64,000 nucleotides of DNA from contig NZ_WOVL01000012.1 of NCBI RefSeq assembly GCF_009737085.1, forward strand, positions 62,001-126,000, in the 5' to 3' direction. The notes beneath the pieces are model-generated. The model searched no databases. It was not told where the DNA came from and was given only the letters and a program-made list of their open reading frames with translations. Numbering within the stretch: position 1 is the first letter of the stretch; each line of letters starts with the position of its first letter. The stretch is from Paenibacillus sp. NEAU-GSW1. GTDB taxonomy: Bacteria; Bacillota; Bacilli; Paenibacillales; Paenibacillaceae. This document shows positions 1 through 7,544 of this stretch, piece after piece. A program made the position numbers and the translations under genes.

Positions 1-329
1 ACTACTATTTGTCGAAGACGAATCGCCGTATTACGCTGGAATACATTTTGCTCAAAGACGTAAACGATGGACGGGAGCAGGCGCTGGAGCTTGTGGAGCT
101 GATTGGAGAGGGCGACCGCAAAGCGCTGGTCAACGTAAATCTCATTCCGTACAATCCGGTCGACGAGCACAGCCAATATCAGCGAAGCGAGCAGGAGACA
201 ATCAAGGCGTTCTACGACGTGATGAAAAAGAACGGAATCAGCGTCAGCGTCCGCTTGGAGCACGGCACCGATATTGATGCCGCTTGCGGTCAATTGCGGA
301 GCAAGCAAATGAAGCAGAACGCAGGGTAG
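1..329 (+). CDS. RlmN/Cfr-family radical SAM 23S rRNA (adenine-C2) methyltransferase, C-terminal part
   Basis: Only about the last 109 codons are in the window; the frame is open back to base 3, so the gene starts to the left. The visible part carries the family's C-terminal signatures: [13 protein letters not shown], then [11 protein letters not shown], then the terminal [15 protein letters not shown]. RlmN-type enzymes methylate C2 of A2503 in 23S rRNA; the related Cfr enzymes methylate C8 of the same base and give resistance to peptidyl-transferase antibiotics. The radical-SAM CxxxCxxC cluster lies outside the window. The NLIPYNP motif differs from the NLIPVNYV form I associate with Bacillus RlmN and is closer to Cfr-like and proteobacterial enzymes, so this may be a second paralogue. 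It is closed by an intrinsic terminator. Confidence 0.85.
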   Translation, partial: YYLSKTNRRITLEYILLKDVNDGREQALELVELIGEGDRKALVNVNLIPYNPVDEHSQYQRSEQETIKAFYDVMKKNGISVSVRLEHGTDIDAACGQLRSKQMKQNAG

Positions 330-345
330 AATAGATTGATTTTGA

Positions 346-387
346 AGACAGCCAGTGCGAGGATACATCGCATTGGCTGTCTTTTTG
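346..387 (+). terminator. Intrinsic terminator of the methyltransferase
   Basis: Fifteen-base arms AGACAGCCAGTGCGA and TCGCATTGGCTGTCT (one G-U pair) around a 7-nt loop, followed by a T run. Confidence 0.9.
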
Positions 388-492
388 TGCACAATTGGCA
401 TATGGATTGACGGTGCCTCAATGAGTGTTTACAATGATGAAAAACTAGCAAATAAACCCAAAAATAAGGATTAATAGAGGAGCTGTTCGCCA

Positions 493-1323
493 ATGACTTA
501 TCTTTCGTTGAATACGTGGAGCCTTCATCGCCACCTGGGTCCGCTTCGCTGGACCTACTGGAATGAGGAGCAGCAAACGCATGGGGTACATATCGATCCG
601 CAGCCGGAATTGACGACGCTGCTGGAGCTTCCCGCACTGCTCGCAGCCAAAGGATTTGCTGCGGTCGACATTTGCCATTTTAACTTCCCGCGCACCGATT
701 CGGACTACCTGGACGAGTTGAAACAAGCGCTTGCGGAAGCGAAGGTGGCGTTTCACACGCTGCTGCTCGATTACGGCGACATCTCGTCGGCGGATGTGAA
801 ACGGAGCGCCGCCGATATGGCGTTAGCTCGACAATGGATCGATATTGCGGCGCAGACCGGCGCCAAGCGCATCCGCATCGTTGCAGGCGAATCGCCGCCG
901 GAAGACCGGGAAGCGCTGGATCGCGCAGGCGAGCGATTGCTCGAATTGGCGGCCTATGCCAAGCCGCGGAATATCCGCGTCATTACGGAAAATTTCCGGT
1001 CGCTCTCTTACACCGCAGCCAACTGCTTGCAATTGGCGAAGAAAGGCGGCGGCGAGATCGGAATGATCGGCGATTTCGGCAATTTTGACCGCAGTGTTCG
1101 CTATGAGGAGCTTTCGGCGTTGCTGCCGATTTGCGAGAACGTGCATGCCAAGCCGGAATTAGACGCGAATGGCATACCCGATGAAGCGGAATTCGCAAGG
1201 CTGCTCCAATTGCTGAAGGATGTCCGTTATGAAGGCCCGGTCGCAATGATATATGACGGCCCGGGAGATATGTGGGAAGGTATCGAGCGGGTGAAAGCAA
1301 TTGCCGAGCCTTATGTAGGATAG
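493..1323 (+). CDS. Sugar phosphate isomerase/epimerase-like TIM-barrel protein
   Basis: A 276-residue protein of the AP-endonuclease-2/xylose-isomerase-like TIM barrel family. Barrel strands are visible as LSLNTWSLH (N-terminus), FAAVDICHFNFP, AKRIRIVAGE, IRVITENF, GMIGDFGNF and ENVHAKPELD. The acidic and histidine residues at strand ends (E in ITENF, D in GDFGNF, H in NVHAK) match metal-binding positions of the family. An AGGAGC ribosome binding site precedes the ATG by about 9 bases. The substrate cannot be told from sequence. The next gene follows after 40 bp, so the two are probably co-transcribed. Confidence 0.75.
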   Translation: MTYLSLNTWSLHRHLGPLRWTYWNEEQQTHGVHIDPQPELTTLLELPALLAAKGFAAVDICHFNFPRTDSDYLDELKQALAEAKVAFHTLLLDYGDISSADVKRSAADMALARQWIDIAAQTGAKRIRIVAGESPPEDREALDRAGERLLELAAYAKPRNIRVITENFRSLSYTAANCLQLAKKGGGEIGMIGDFGNFDRSVRYEELSALLPICENVHAKPELDANGIPDEAEFARLLQLLKDVRYEGPVAMIYDGPGDMWEGIERVKAIAEPYVG

Positions 1324-1363
1324 GCAGTGCCGATCAAGATCAAATCGAATAGGGGAGATAAGA

Positions 1364-1948
1364 ATGGGCAAACAGTTTGAAGCGTTAAAGCCGGAGCATG
1401 AGCAGTTTATCGCAAAGCAGCATATTTTTTTCGTAGGCTCGGCGCCATTGTCGGCGGACGGACACGTAAACCTGTCGCCGAAGGGACATGATGTTCTTCG
1501 CATTTTATCGCCGAATCGCGCTGCTTATCTCGATTTGACAGGCAGCGGCAACGAGACGAGCGCCCATATTAGAGAGAACGGCCGGCTGACGATTATGTTC
1601 TGCGCTTTCGAAGGAGCGCCGAATATTATGCGTTTATATGGCAAGGGCACGGTTGTATTGCCGGAGACGGCGGAGTGGGAGGAGCTGTATCCGCTGTTTC
1701 CTCCGCTTCCCGGAGCGCGGCAAATTATCGTCCTTGATTTCGACTTGGTGCAGACGTCTTGCGGCTTTGCCGTTCCGTTTATGAACTATGAGGGAGAACG
1801 CGAGACGCTTCAACGCTGGGCGGCGCAGAAGGGCGAAGAGGGTCTGAAACAGTATGTCGAGGAGAAGAATAGGTTCAGCATCGACGGCATGCCGACGCCT
1901 CTTGGCGTAAAAATAAGCGGTCAAAATGATCAGTCGGCGGTTGAATAA
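1364..1948 (+). CDS. Pyridoxamine 5'-phosphate oxidase-like flavin protein
   Basis: A 194-residue PNPOx-like split beta-barrel protein. Family features are IFFVGSAPLSADGHVNLSPKG near the N-terminus, the YLDLTGSGNET strand that binds the flavin phosphate, and the RLTIMFCAFEGAPNIMRLYG core. Such proteins bind FMN or F420/haem-like cofactors and are often general oxidoreductases; this one is unlikely to make pyridoxal phosphate. A GGGGAGATAAGA ribosome binding site precedes the ATG. It probably forms a two-gene unit with the isomerase-like gene upstream, closed by the hairpin at 2043-2071. Confidence 0.8.
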   Translation: MGKQFEALKPEHEQFIAKQHIFFVGSAPLSADGHVNLSPKGHDVLRILSPNRAAYLDLTGSGNETSAHIRENGRLTIMFCAFEGAPNIMRLYGKGTVVLPETAEWEELYPLFPPLPGARQIIVLDFDLVQTSCGFAVPFMNYEGERETLQRWAAQKGEEGLKQYVEEKNRFSIDGMPTPLGVKISGQNDQSAVE

Positions 1949-2042
1949 TCCGTAGCATAGCAGGTTCAGTAAAAACCTGTAAAAGTGAAGGAATAGGCCA
2001 ATTCCGCAGCATAAACGTACAGAACAGATGCACAATAGTCCC

Positions 2043-2071
2043 GGGCGCCCGCACAGCGAGCGTCTTTTTTT
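2043..2071 (+). terminator. Weak intrinsic terminator
   Basis: GGCGC/GCGTC and CGC/GCG pairs separated by a C/A mismatch, 3-nt loop, then seven T. Confidence 0.6.
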
Positions 2072-2218
2072 ACGCCTTTATGCGCAATCGGGACTTTAGT
2101 CCGATTTAATAGATATAGTCTCAAAGTCTCGCCTATCATTTGGATAAATATTCTATAATAAAATCAGCGTCTATGTTCGACATAATCTGACATATTTTTA
2201 GCGGGGTGTATGGAAGCG

Positions 2219-2956
2219 ATGATTTTTAAGAAGAAGGAGCCGGTCGCAAGACTATCGGACCATGAGTTCAAAGCGGCTGACGTTGTGTCTGCGGCGCAGG
2301 ATACAGGGGCTGAAGAAGCAGGGGACAAAGCAGAGGCGGCAGCTGCGGCTGAAGAGACGTTCACCGTGATGAGCAGTTCCAGTAAAGCGAATTTGGACAA
2401 AAAATCGCTCGATCTCATTTTTGCCGTCGAGCAAATGATTCAAGCTCGGCAGCATGCCGATCGCAATATCCATGAACTGCAGGACCGGTTAAACCATGCG
2501 AATAACCATGTCGACCGATTGAACCGGGACGTTAAAAATTTAAATAAAGTGATCGAAGAGCGCGAGAAAAACATTCTCGAGCTGGAAAACAAGCTGATCG
2601 AGAAAAATTTGAAGGTTGATCAGGTTATGGAGGACTACCGCGAGCTTCAAACGGCGATGTCGGCCGAGACCGAGGAGCTTAAAGGCGTTATCGATCTAGA
2701 GCAGCAGAAGTACAGCGGTTTGCTGCAAAAGCATAATGAGGCGCAAGCGGAACGCAACAAGCGGATCAATGAGCTGGAGGAAAAAATTAGCCGGCTCGAA
2801 GCGGAAGCGATTCATATGCGGCAGAAATACGAGGCGACACGTCAGGAGAAAACGTATCTCGCCAACATGATTCAAGATTTCACCAATCGGATGTCTGTGC
2901 CGTTCGGCAACGCGAATTCCGCGAATCATGGACAAGACGGCGGCAGAGATTCGTAA
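2219..2956 (+). CDS. Cytoplasmic coiled-coil protein, function unknown
   Basis: About 245 residues. ATG 2219 is preferred over the in-frame ATG at 2210 because GGGGTG at 2202-2207 is only two bases from the earlier codon. The first 50 residues are acidic and Ala-rich. From about residue 65 to 220 the protein is a nearly continuous heptad coiled coil (LNHANNHVDRLNRDVKNLNK, LEEKISRLEAEAIHMR). No signal peptide or membrane segment is seen. It lies 52 bp upstream of a membrane-anchored polysaccharide deacetylase and is probably in the same transcript, so a role near the cell envelope is possible. I do not recognise a family. Confidence 0.75.
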   Translation: MIFKKKEPVARLSDHEFKAADVVSAAQDTGAEEAGDKAEAAAAAEETFTVMSSSSKANLDKKSLDLIFAVEQMIQARQHADRNIHELQDRLNHANNHVDRLNRDVKNLNKVIEEREKNILELENKLIEKNLKVDQVMEDYRELQTAMSAETEELKGVIDLEQQKYSGLLQKHNEAQAERNKRINELEEKISRLEAEAIHMRQKYEATRQEKTYLANMIQDFTNRMSVPFGNANSANHGQDGGRDS

Positions 2957-3008
2957 GCATTCTTTTGTGAAGGCAGAAACGGAATAGCGGCGGCAGGGGG
3001 AAGTCAAA

Positions 3009-4343
3009 TTGGATAACAAAATACGAATGATCGAGCTGCTGTCGTTGCGGCAGGATTTGGACCTATACCTGCTGGAGCTTCGAGTGACGGCTGGCGAGGC
3101 GCACGATGACGTTGTCCTCGAGATCGATGAACATACATATCATCAGCTAAAAGTGGCAGTTCCCCGCCAAGAGGAGCGAAAACGGGTGCGTTTGTCGCTC
3201 TATCCGAAACGGGATGCCTATTTAAATGGATATAACAGCAGCCTGACCATCGCGGATTCGACGGGAAGCAGGCAGCTTTTGTTTACTTGCACGGATAATT
3301 ATGCGCTGCGTCTGGAGCAGCTTTTGCGAGACAAAGCAGAGGCGGCGTTGCTTGCTGTTGTCGGTAATCATACGGCAAGCGGCGACGATGCGGAGAAGGA
3401 AAGCAAGCGGAGAGCGAGGGTGCGGCGAATTCGCACGATTGCAGGACGGCTTGCTGTGTTATCGCTTGTTTTCGTCATGGCTTCCATCGGTTTTGACCGG
3501 AAGCTGTTTGTCGATGACGACCCGATTAATAATACGGTTGCAGCGGCTAGCTCTGGCGGGCAAGCGAACGATGAACGCGGCAGCGGCGGGACGGCGGACG
3601 TCGTGCTTGCAGAAGCCGGACCTAAGGCTGAGAAATTGGCGAATGACCATGTGTCCAGCGCCGATGCCAAAGGGCAGACTCCGGTCGCTGTAACGACAGC
3701 TGATGTGAAGCAGCCGGAGCAGCCGGAATCGAGTCCGAAGCCGGACAAGCTTTTTGAAACGGTGCAAGTGGATGCCGATGAGGCGAAATACAGCTTACCG
3801 AAAGGCTATGTGGCGCTCACTTTCGACGACGGGCCTTCCGCGTATACGGAGCAAATCGTCGACATTTTGCAGGAGCATGATGTGGCAGCAACTTTTCTGT
3901 TTATCGGGGTTAAAGTGAAGCAAAATTCGGACGCGGTGGCCTACGCCAGCGAACGGCAAATGGCGGTCGGCAACCATTCCTGGGATCACAGCGATCTGGC
4001 GGCGGTCAAGCCGGACAAGGCGAAGGAAGAATTGGAGCTGACGAACAAGGTGTTGGAGAAAATAACCGGCCGCGCCGTCACTCTTTTTAGACCGCCGTAC
4101 GGTTCGCTGGACGACCAGCTTCAAGAAAGCGTTAGCGAGCAGAAACTGAACGTGCTCATGTGGAATCGCGATCCCGAGGACTGGAGCGTGAAGAACGCGA
4201 CGGACATCGTCGATTATTTCCGACAGACAGATCCGTCGGGCGGCATCTACGTGCTGCATGAGAAAAAAATAACGGTTGAGGCATTGCCTGAAATCATTCA
4301 ATACTTAAAAAAGAAAAAGCTGAAGTTCGCTGTTTTCGAATAG
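3009..4343 (+). CDS. Membrane-anchored polysaccharide deacetylase (NodB domain)
   Basis: A 444-residue protein with a TTG start after GGGGGAAG. Residues 1-140 form a cytoplasmic basic domain, a single membrane segment is at about 147-162, a low-complexity linker follows, and a NodB deacetylase domain occupies 265-444. The carbohydrate esterase 4 motifs are intact: TFDDGP at 271-276 (catalytic and metal Asp), NHSWDH with metal His323 and His327, RPPYG at 361-365, WNRDPEDW at 385-392, and LHE at 416-418. It should remove N-acetyl groups from peptidoglycan or another wall polymer outside the cell. It follows the coiled-coil gene and probably shares its transcript. Confidence 0.88.
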   Translation: MDNKIRMIELLSLRQDLDLYLLELRVTAGEAHDDVVLEIDEHTYHQLKVAVPRQEERKRVRLSLYPKRDAYLNGYNSSLTIADSTGSRQLLFTCTDNYALRLEQLLRDKAEAALLAVVGNHTASGDDAEKESKRRARVRRIRTIAGRLAVLSLVFVMASIGFDRKLFVDDDPINNTVAAASSGGQANDERGSGGTADVVLAEAGPKAEKLANDHVSSADAKGQTPVAVTTADVKQPEQPESSPKPDKLFETVQVDADEAKYSLPKGYVALTFDDGPSAYTEQIVDILQEHDVAATFLFIGVKVKQNSDAVAYASERQMAVGNHSWDHSDLAAVKPDKAKEELELTNKVLEKITGRAVTLFRPPYGSLDDQLQESVSEQKLNVLMWNRDPEDWSVKNATDIVDYFRQTDPSGGIYVLHEKKITVEALPEIIQYLKKKKLKFAVFE

Positions 4344-4368
4344 GCGAATAACAGTCGTCCTCCTCTAT

Positions 4369-4419
4369 GCATGAAATAAACGGAATTGCCCACAATATAA
4401 CGGTCAATTCCATTCATGC
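4369..4419 (+). promoter_or_regulatory. Long interrupted hairpin ahead of the exported helical protein
   Basis: GCATGAA (4369-4375) and GGAATTG pair with CAATTCC and TTCATGC (4413-4419). There is no T run after it, and it sits just before the AAAGGGG ribosome binding site of the gene at 4441. It could be a weak terminator for the deacetylase or a 5' leader structure. Confidence 0.45.
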
Positions 4420-4440
4420 CAATAAAGGGGACGATAGAAA

Positions 4441-5127
4441 ATGAGATTTCGCTTTGCTCACGCGCTGGTAGCGATTGGTGTATCGGTTGCATTAACACTG
4501 CCGGCGCTTACTGCGCATGCCGCTGATGATCGCGCTGTTGCCGGGCAGCAGGTTGCGATTGATCATTCGCATAGCCATCAGCAATGCTTGAGCCCGAAAG
4601 CGGTGCAGCTGCAAAACGAGCTGCGAAAGCTGTGGGCCGAGCATGCGCTCTGGACCAAAAGCTATATCGTAGCTGCGTTGTCGAACTTGGAAAGCAAGAA
4701 CGATGTGCTGGCAAGACTGCTTCGCAATCAGCAGGACATCGGCAATGCGATCAAGCCTTATTATGGCGAGGCGGCAGGCAATAAGCTGGCGGAGCTGTTC
4801 ACCGAGCACATCGTGATTGCCGGCAAGCTGATTGATGCGCTGCAAAGCGGCAATCAAGCCGAGGTGCAAAAGCTGAATAAGCAATGGTACGACAATGCGG
4901 ATGCGATTGCGGCCTTCCTAAGCGGAGCCAATCCGAACTGGTCGCAAAAGCAGCTGAAAGAGATGCTGGATCAGCATCTGCAGCTGGTTACCGCTGAGGT
5001 GGCTGCGGGGATGAAAAAGGATTCGGCAGGCGCGATTCAGGCGTTCGACCAGAACCTTAATCATCTGATGACGCTGGCTGACACGCTGGCAGCAGGCATC
5101 GTTAAGCAATTCCCGAACCATTTTTAA
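4441..5127 (+). CDS. Exported all-helical protein, function unknown
   Basis: A 228-residue protein with a signal peptide (basic start, hydrophobic core to about residue 22, cleavage near AHA-AD at 26-28). A His-rich stretch DHSHSHQQ follows at the mature N-terminus. The rest is helical and looks like two related bundles: LWAEHALWTKSYIVAALSNL (with FTEHIVIAGKLIDAL) and MLDQHLQLVTAEVAAGM. Similar exported proteins with the pattern NxIGNAIKPYYG and KQFPNHF are common in Paenibacillus but have no assigned function that I know. The His-rich tract may bind metal; that is inference. It ends in a bidirectional terminator shared with fabI. Confidence 0.75.
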   Translation: MRFRFAHALVAIGVSVALTLPALTAHAADDRAVAGQQVAIDHSHSHQQCLSPKAVQLQNELRKLWAEHALWTKSYIVAALSNLESKNDVLARLLRNQQDIGNAIKPYYGEAAGNKLAELFTEHIVIAGKLIDALQSGNQAEVQKLNKQWYDNADAIAAFLSGANPNWSQKQLKEMLDQHLQLVTAEVAAGMKKDSAGAIQAFDQNLNHLMTLADTLAAGIVKQFPNHF

Positions 5128-5129
5128 TG

Positions 5130-5193
5130 AACAAAGGTCGAGTTGACCGGATGCCCATAAGGGGCGATGCCAGTCAGCTCGACCTTTGTTGTT
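5130..5193. terminator. Bidirectional terminator between convergent genes
   Basis: AACAAAGGTCGAG (5130-5142) pairs with CTCGACCTTTGTT (5178-5190), flanked by A and T runs; it serves the helical protein gene on + and fabI on -. Confidence 0.85.
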
Positions 5194-5207
5194 AGATGGC
5201 GGCTGCT

Positions 5208-5984
5208 TTATCCGAGAATATGATAACCCGAGTCAACGTGAATGACTTCGCCCGTTACGCCGCGCGATAATGGGCTAAGCAAGAACATTGTCGCATCGCC
5301 AACCTCGTCTTGATCGACGTTGCGGCGGAGCGGCGCTTTCTCTTCCATTGTCGTTACGAGATCGTTGAAGCCGGCTACGCCGCCTTTCGCGGACAGCGTG
5401 CGGATCGGGCCGGACGAAATCGCGTTGACGCGAATGTTTTCTTTGCCGAGATCCTCAGCCAAGTAACGTACGCTTGCTTCCAGCGAAGCTTTGGCTACGC
5501 CCATAACGTTATAGTTTTTCATCATGCGTTCAGCGCCGAGATAGGTTTGCGTTACGATGCTGCCGCCTTCCGTCATAAGCGGACGGCAAGCTTTCGCCAA
5601 GGCAACCAGGGAATATGCGCTCGTGTCATGAGCCAGCAAGAAGCCCTCGCGGGTGGTGTCGATGAATTCGCCCTTCAAATCTTCCTTCTCGGCGAAAGCG
5701 ACCGAGTGAGCCAGTCCGTGAACAACCGGTGCTTTCTCTTGGATTTGTTGGAATGCCGCTTCGATGCTCGCGTTGTCCGTTACGTCGCACGATACGCACA
5801 GCAGCGGATTAATGCCGTTCGCTTCCAGCAGCTGCGTCAGTTTTTGAAAGGAACGTTCCTTCCGGTATGTGAAAATAAGGTTTGCGCCGGCGTTGTGCAA
5901 CGACTTCGTAATTCCCCACGCAATGCTGCGCTCGTTGGCGACGCCAGTCACGATTATCGTTTTTCCTGTTAGTAATCCACTCAT
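5208..5984 (-). CDS. fabI: Enoyl-[acyl-carrier-protein] reductase (NADH), FabI
   Basis: A 258-residue short-chain reductase of the FabI type, which catalyses the last step of each fatty acid elongation cycle. The N-terminal nucleotide-binding motif is VTGVANERSIAWGI, typical of FabI rather than of ordinary SDRs. The catalytic Tyr-x6-Lys is seen in YNVMGVAKASLEA. The C-terminal GEVIHVDSGYHILG is diagnostic. Length equals Bacillus FabI. It is monocistronic with a FapR-type operator upstream, so it is expected to be repressed by FapR and induced by malonyl-CoA. FabI is the target of triclosan-type inhibitors. Confidence 0.96.
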   Translation of the reverse strand: MSGLLTGKTIIVTGVANERSIAWGITKSLHNAGANLIFTYRKERSFQKLTQLLEANGINPLLCVSCDVTDNASIEAAFQQIQEKAPVVHGLAHSVAFAEKEDLKGEFIDTTREGFLLAHDTSAYSLVALAKACRPLMTEGGSIVTQTYLGAERMMKNYNVMGVAKASLEASVRYLAEDLGKENIRVNAISSGPIRTLSAKGGVAGFNDLVTTMEEKAPLRRNVDQDEVGDATMFLLSPLSRGVTGEVIHVDSGYHILG

Positions 5985-6048
5985 TGTTGTTGGCCTCGTT
6001 TCTGTAAATTTCTTGGCTTTCTCTTTCCACTAGTTTAACACAAGATAA

Positions 6049-6064
6049 TAATACCTAGTACTAA
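6049..6064 (-). promoter_or_regulatory. FapR-type operator upstream of fabI
   Basis: On the minus strand the site reads TTAGTACTAGGTATTA, close to the Bacillus FapR consensus (TTAGTAC-spacer-GTACTAA). It lies about 65 bp upstream of the fabI start codon. FapR control of fabI is established in B. subtilis; binding here is inferred. Confidence 0.75.
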
Positions 6065-6079
6065 TTTTCTCGTCGCTGC

Positions 6080-6480
6080 TGCGGAAGCCTCGTTTCTCCC
6101 CGCGATCCTCCAGGCCAACGTGCAAATTGCGACCCGCGGTGGCCTCTCCCAGCGCAAGGCGCGGTGCGGCATCAACCACAGGGAAAACTACCGCGAACGA
6201 CTCGCCTCCGCAGCTAACACAGCGGGCGATACGCCTGCTCACTGTGCATTGACGCCTCCGCGGGGTGACTACCGCGAACGAGTCGCCTCCGCAGGCGATA
6301 CACTTGCCAGCTACGCTTTCGCGGCCAACTACCACCCGTGCAGCTACGTTCTTCGCGGCCAACTACCGCCACGCTGTTACGCCTTCGCGGTCAACTACGC
6401 GAACGAAGCAGGTTCGCAATTTTGCGAAACGATTTTCGCTATTTTCGCCATCATCACGATCTCTGCTGCCCGCAGCGAAA
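6080..6480. repeat. Degenerate GC-rich repeats in a gene-free stretch upstream of fabI
   Basis: I find no convincing gene between 5985 and 6756. This part holds imperfect repeats of ACTACCGCGAACGA-TCGCCTCCGC (around 6190 and 6270) and TTCGCGGCCAACTAC (around 6325, 6355 and 6385), followed by GCGAA-rich sequence. Open frames here have no ribosome binding site and no recognisable product. Function unknown. Confidence 0.5.
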
Positions 6481-6481
6481 C

Positions 6482-6525
6482 AAAATGCGCTATTCAGGAA
6501 CCTAGGTTCCTGAATAGCGCATTTT
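6482..6525. repeat. 44-bp perfect palindrome
   Basis: Arms of 22 bases meet at CCTAGG with no loop; the ends are AAAATGCGC and GCGCATTTT. It lies about 230 bp downstream of the minus-strand gene ending at 6757. The A/T ends would allow a bidirectional terminator, but the lack of a loop also fits a replication or recombination palindrome. Confidence 0.85.
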
Positions 6526-6554
6526 TGTTCCTTATCGCTCTCACTTGCGTTCTG

Positions 6555-6612
6555 TTCAGCCGAATTAGCGAATCTAGCTTCGCTAATCAGCGAGTCGGGT
6601 TCGCTAAAGGTG
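6555..6612. repeat. Remnant of the GCGAA repeat family
   Basis: Contains TTAGCGAATCTAGCTTCGCTAA and ATCAGCGAGTCGGGTTCGCTAA as adjacent pieces, which match parts of the 71-bp unit seen at 39 and 55 kb in inverted orientation. Confidence 0.5.
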
Positions 6613-6756
6613 CGCTGGTTGCGGTAGGTGCCGCAGAAGTGTGGCCGCCCGGTCCGACCCAGCAGCGGCTGCGATTGGCAACAACAGCGGCGCGCCAGCT
6701 GTCCTGGTTGCACCTGCTGGGAGCCGTGTTGTAGCGCCAGCCCATGTATTCGCAGC

Positions 6757-7389
6757 TTAAGCGGCAAGCCTCCGCGTGCTGCGAGCGATAAGAAATTGGG
6801 CGCCGTAATAGGTTGCCATAATATAGATCGAAGAATAAGTGATATCGGAGACAAACATATTCCAGGAAAGCACGGAATCGGAGATGACAAACAGCACGCT
6901 GCCCAGTATGGCGAGCTTATTGCCCGTCATGATGGCCGACCAGCACATGAGCATAATGACGACAACATAGACGAGCACCGGAATGATGAGCGCTTGGTCA
7001 CCGCTGTCTTGGAGTGCCGGAACGAGATTCGAGCACATCCAAGCTCCGTACGCGACCAACGGCACGAGAGCAGAGAGCCGAATCCACGAGAACCGCCATA
7101 CGCTCAGGAAGGCGAATAAGTAGAATAGGTGGCCGATCAGAAAGGCCGTCAGGCCCACTACGAACCATACGAGGAGACCGTCGCCGAGCATGCAGAAGAA
7201 CAAGCCGGTCAGCAGCAGCCAGTGAGAACGCTTACTTTCGGCGGGAAATTGCAGGTAGGCATAGCCGATCATTAGCCACATCGGAATGAGCTTGAACAGC
7301 AGTTTGACCGCAAACGGATCATTCGGGATAACAAAGATGTACAGCACGCTCATTGCGAGAATGAGCAGAGGAAGGCCGGAATTTTTCAA
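6757..7389 (-). CDS. YhhN/TMEM86-family membrane protein (lysoplasmalogenase-like)
   Basis: A 210-residue protein with about seven to eight membrane segments covering almost its whole length. The pattern of the YhhN family is visible: the GDGLLVW segment after LLTGLFFCML, the GHLFYLFAF segment, and the late SDSVLSWNMF segment holding conserved acidic residues. Eukaryotic TMEM86 relatives hydrolyse the vinyl-ether bond of lysoplasmalogen; the bacterial substrate is not established. The start is TTG with TAAGGAG seven bases ahead. Three tandem copies of a 42-bp hairpin element abut this ribosome binding site (7402-7527). Confidence 0.8.
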   Translation of the reverse strand: MKNSGLPLLILAMSVLYIFVIPNDPFAVKLLFKLIPMWLMIGYAYLQFPAESKRSHWLLLTGLFFCMLGDGLLVWFVVGLTAFLIGHLFYLFAFLSVWRFSWIRLSALVPLVAYGAWMCSNLVPALQDSGDQALIIPVLVYVVVIMLMCWSAIMTGNKLAILGSVLFVISDSVLSWNMFVSDITYSSIYIMATYYGAQFLIARSTRRLAA

Positions 7390-7401
7390 GCTATCGCTCC
7401 T

Positions 7402-7527
7402 TACATCAGGATCTTTGAACGGAGTTCAAAGTCACTCTTTAGCTACATCAGGATCTTTGAACGGAGTTCAAAGTCACTCTTTAGCTACATCAGGATCTTT
7501 GAACGGAGTTCAAAGTCACTCTTTAGC
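7402..7527 (-). promoter_or_regulatory. Three tandem 42-bp hairpin units in the 5' leader of the YhhN gene
   Basis: The units start at 7402, 7444 and 7486 on + and appear identical. Read in the gene's sense (minus) each is GCTAAAGAGTGA, then CTTTGAAC-TCC-GTTCAAAG (8-bp stem, 3-nt loop), then ATCCTGATGTA. The last unit joins directly to the AAGGAG ribosome binding site as GATGTAAGGAG. GCTA and the TAGC of the next unit can close an outer helix. The same element with different stem bases precedes the SLH gene at 16871. It may be an RNA control element, a protein-binding array, or a selfish repeat. Confidence 0.75.
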
Positions 7528-7544
7528 TACATATTAGCTTGCAT

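Noticed and set aside
6120..6734. Plus-strand ORF of 204 codons in the gap upstream of fabI
   Set aside because: No ribosome binding site, no family features, runs through palindrome and repeats.
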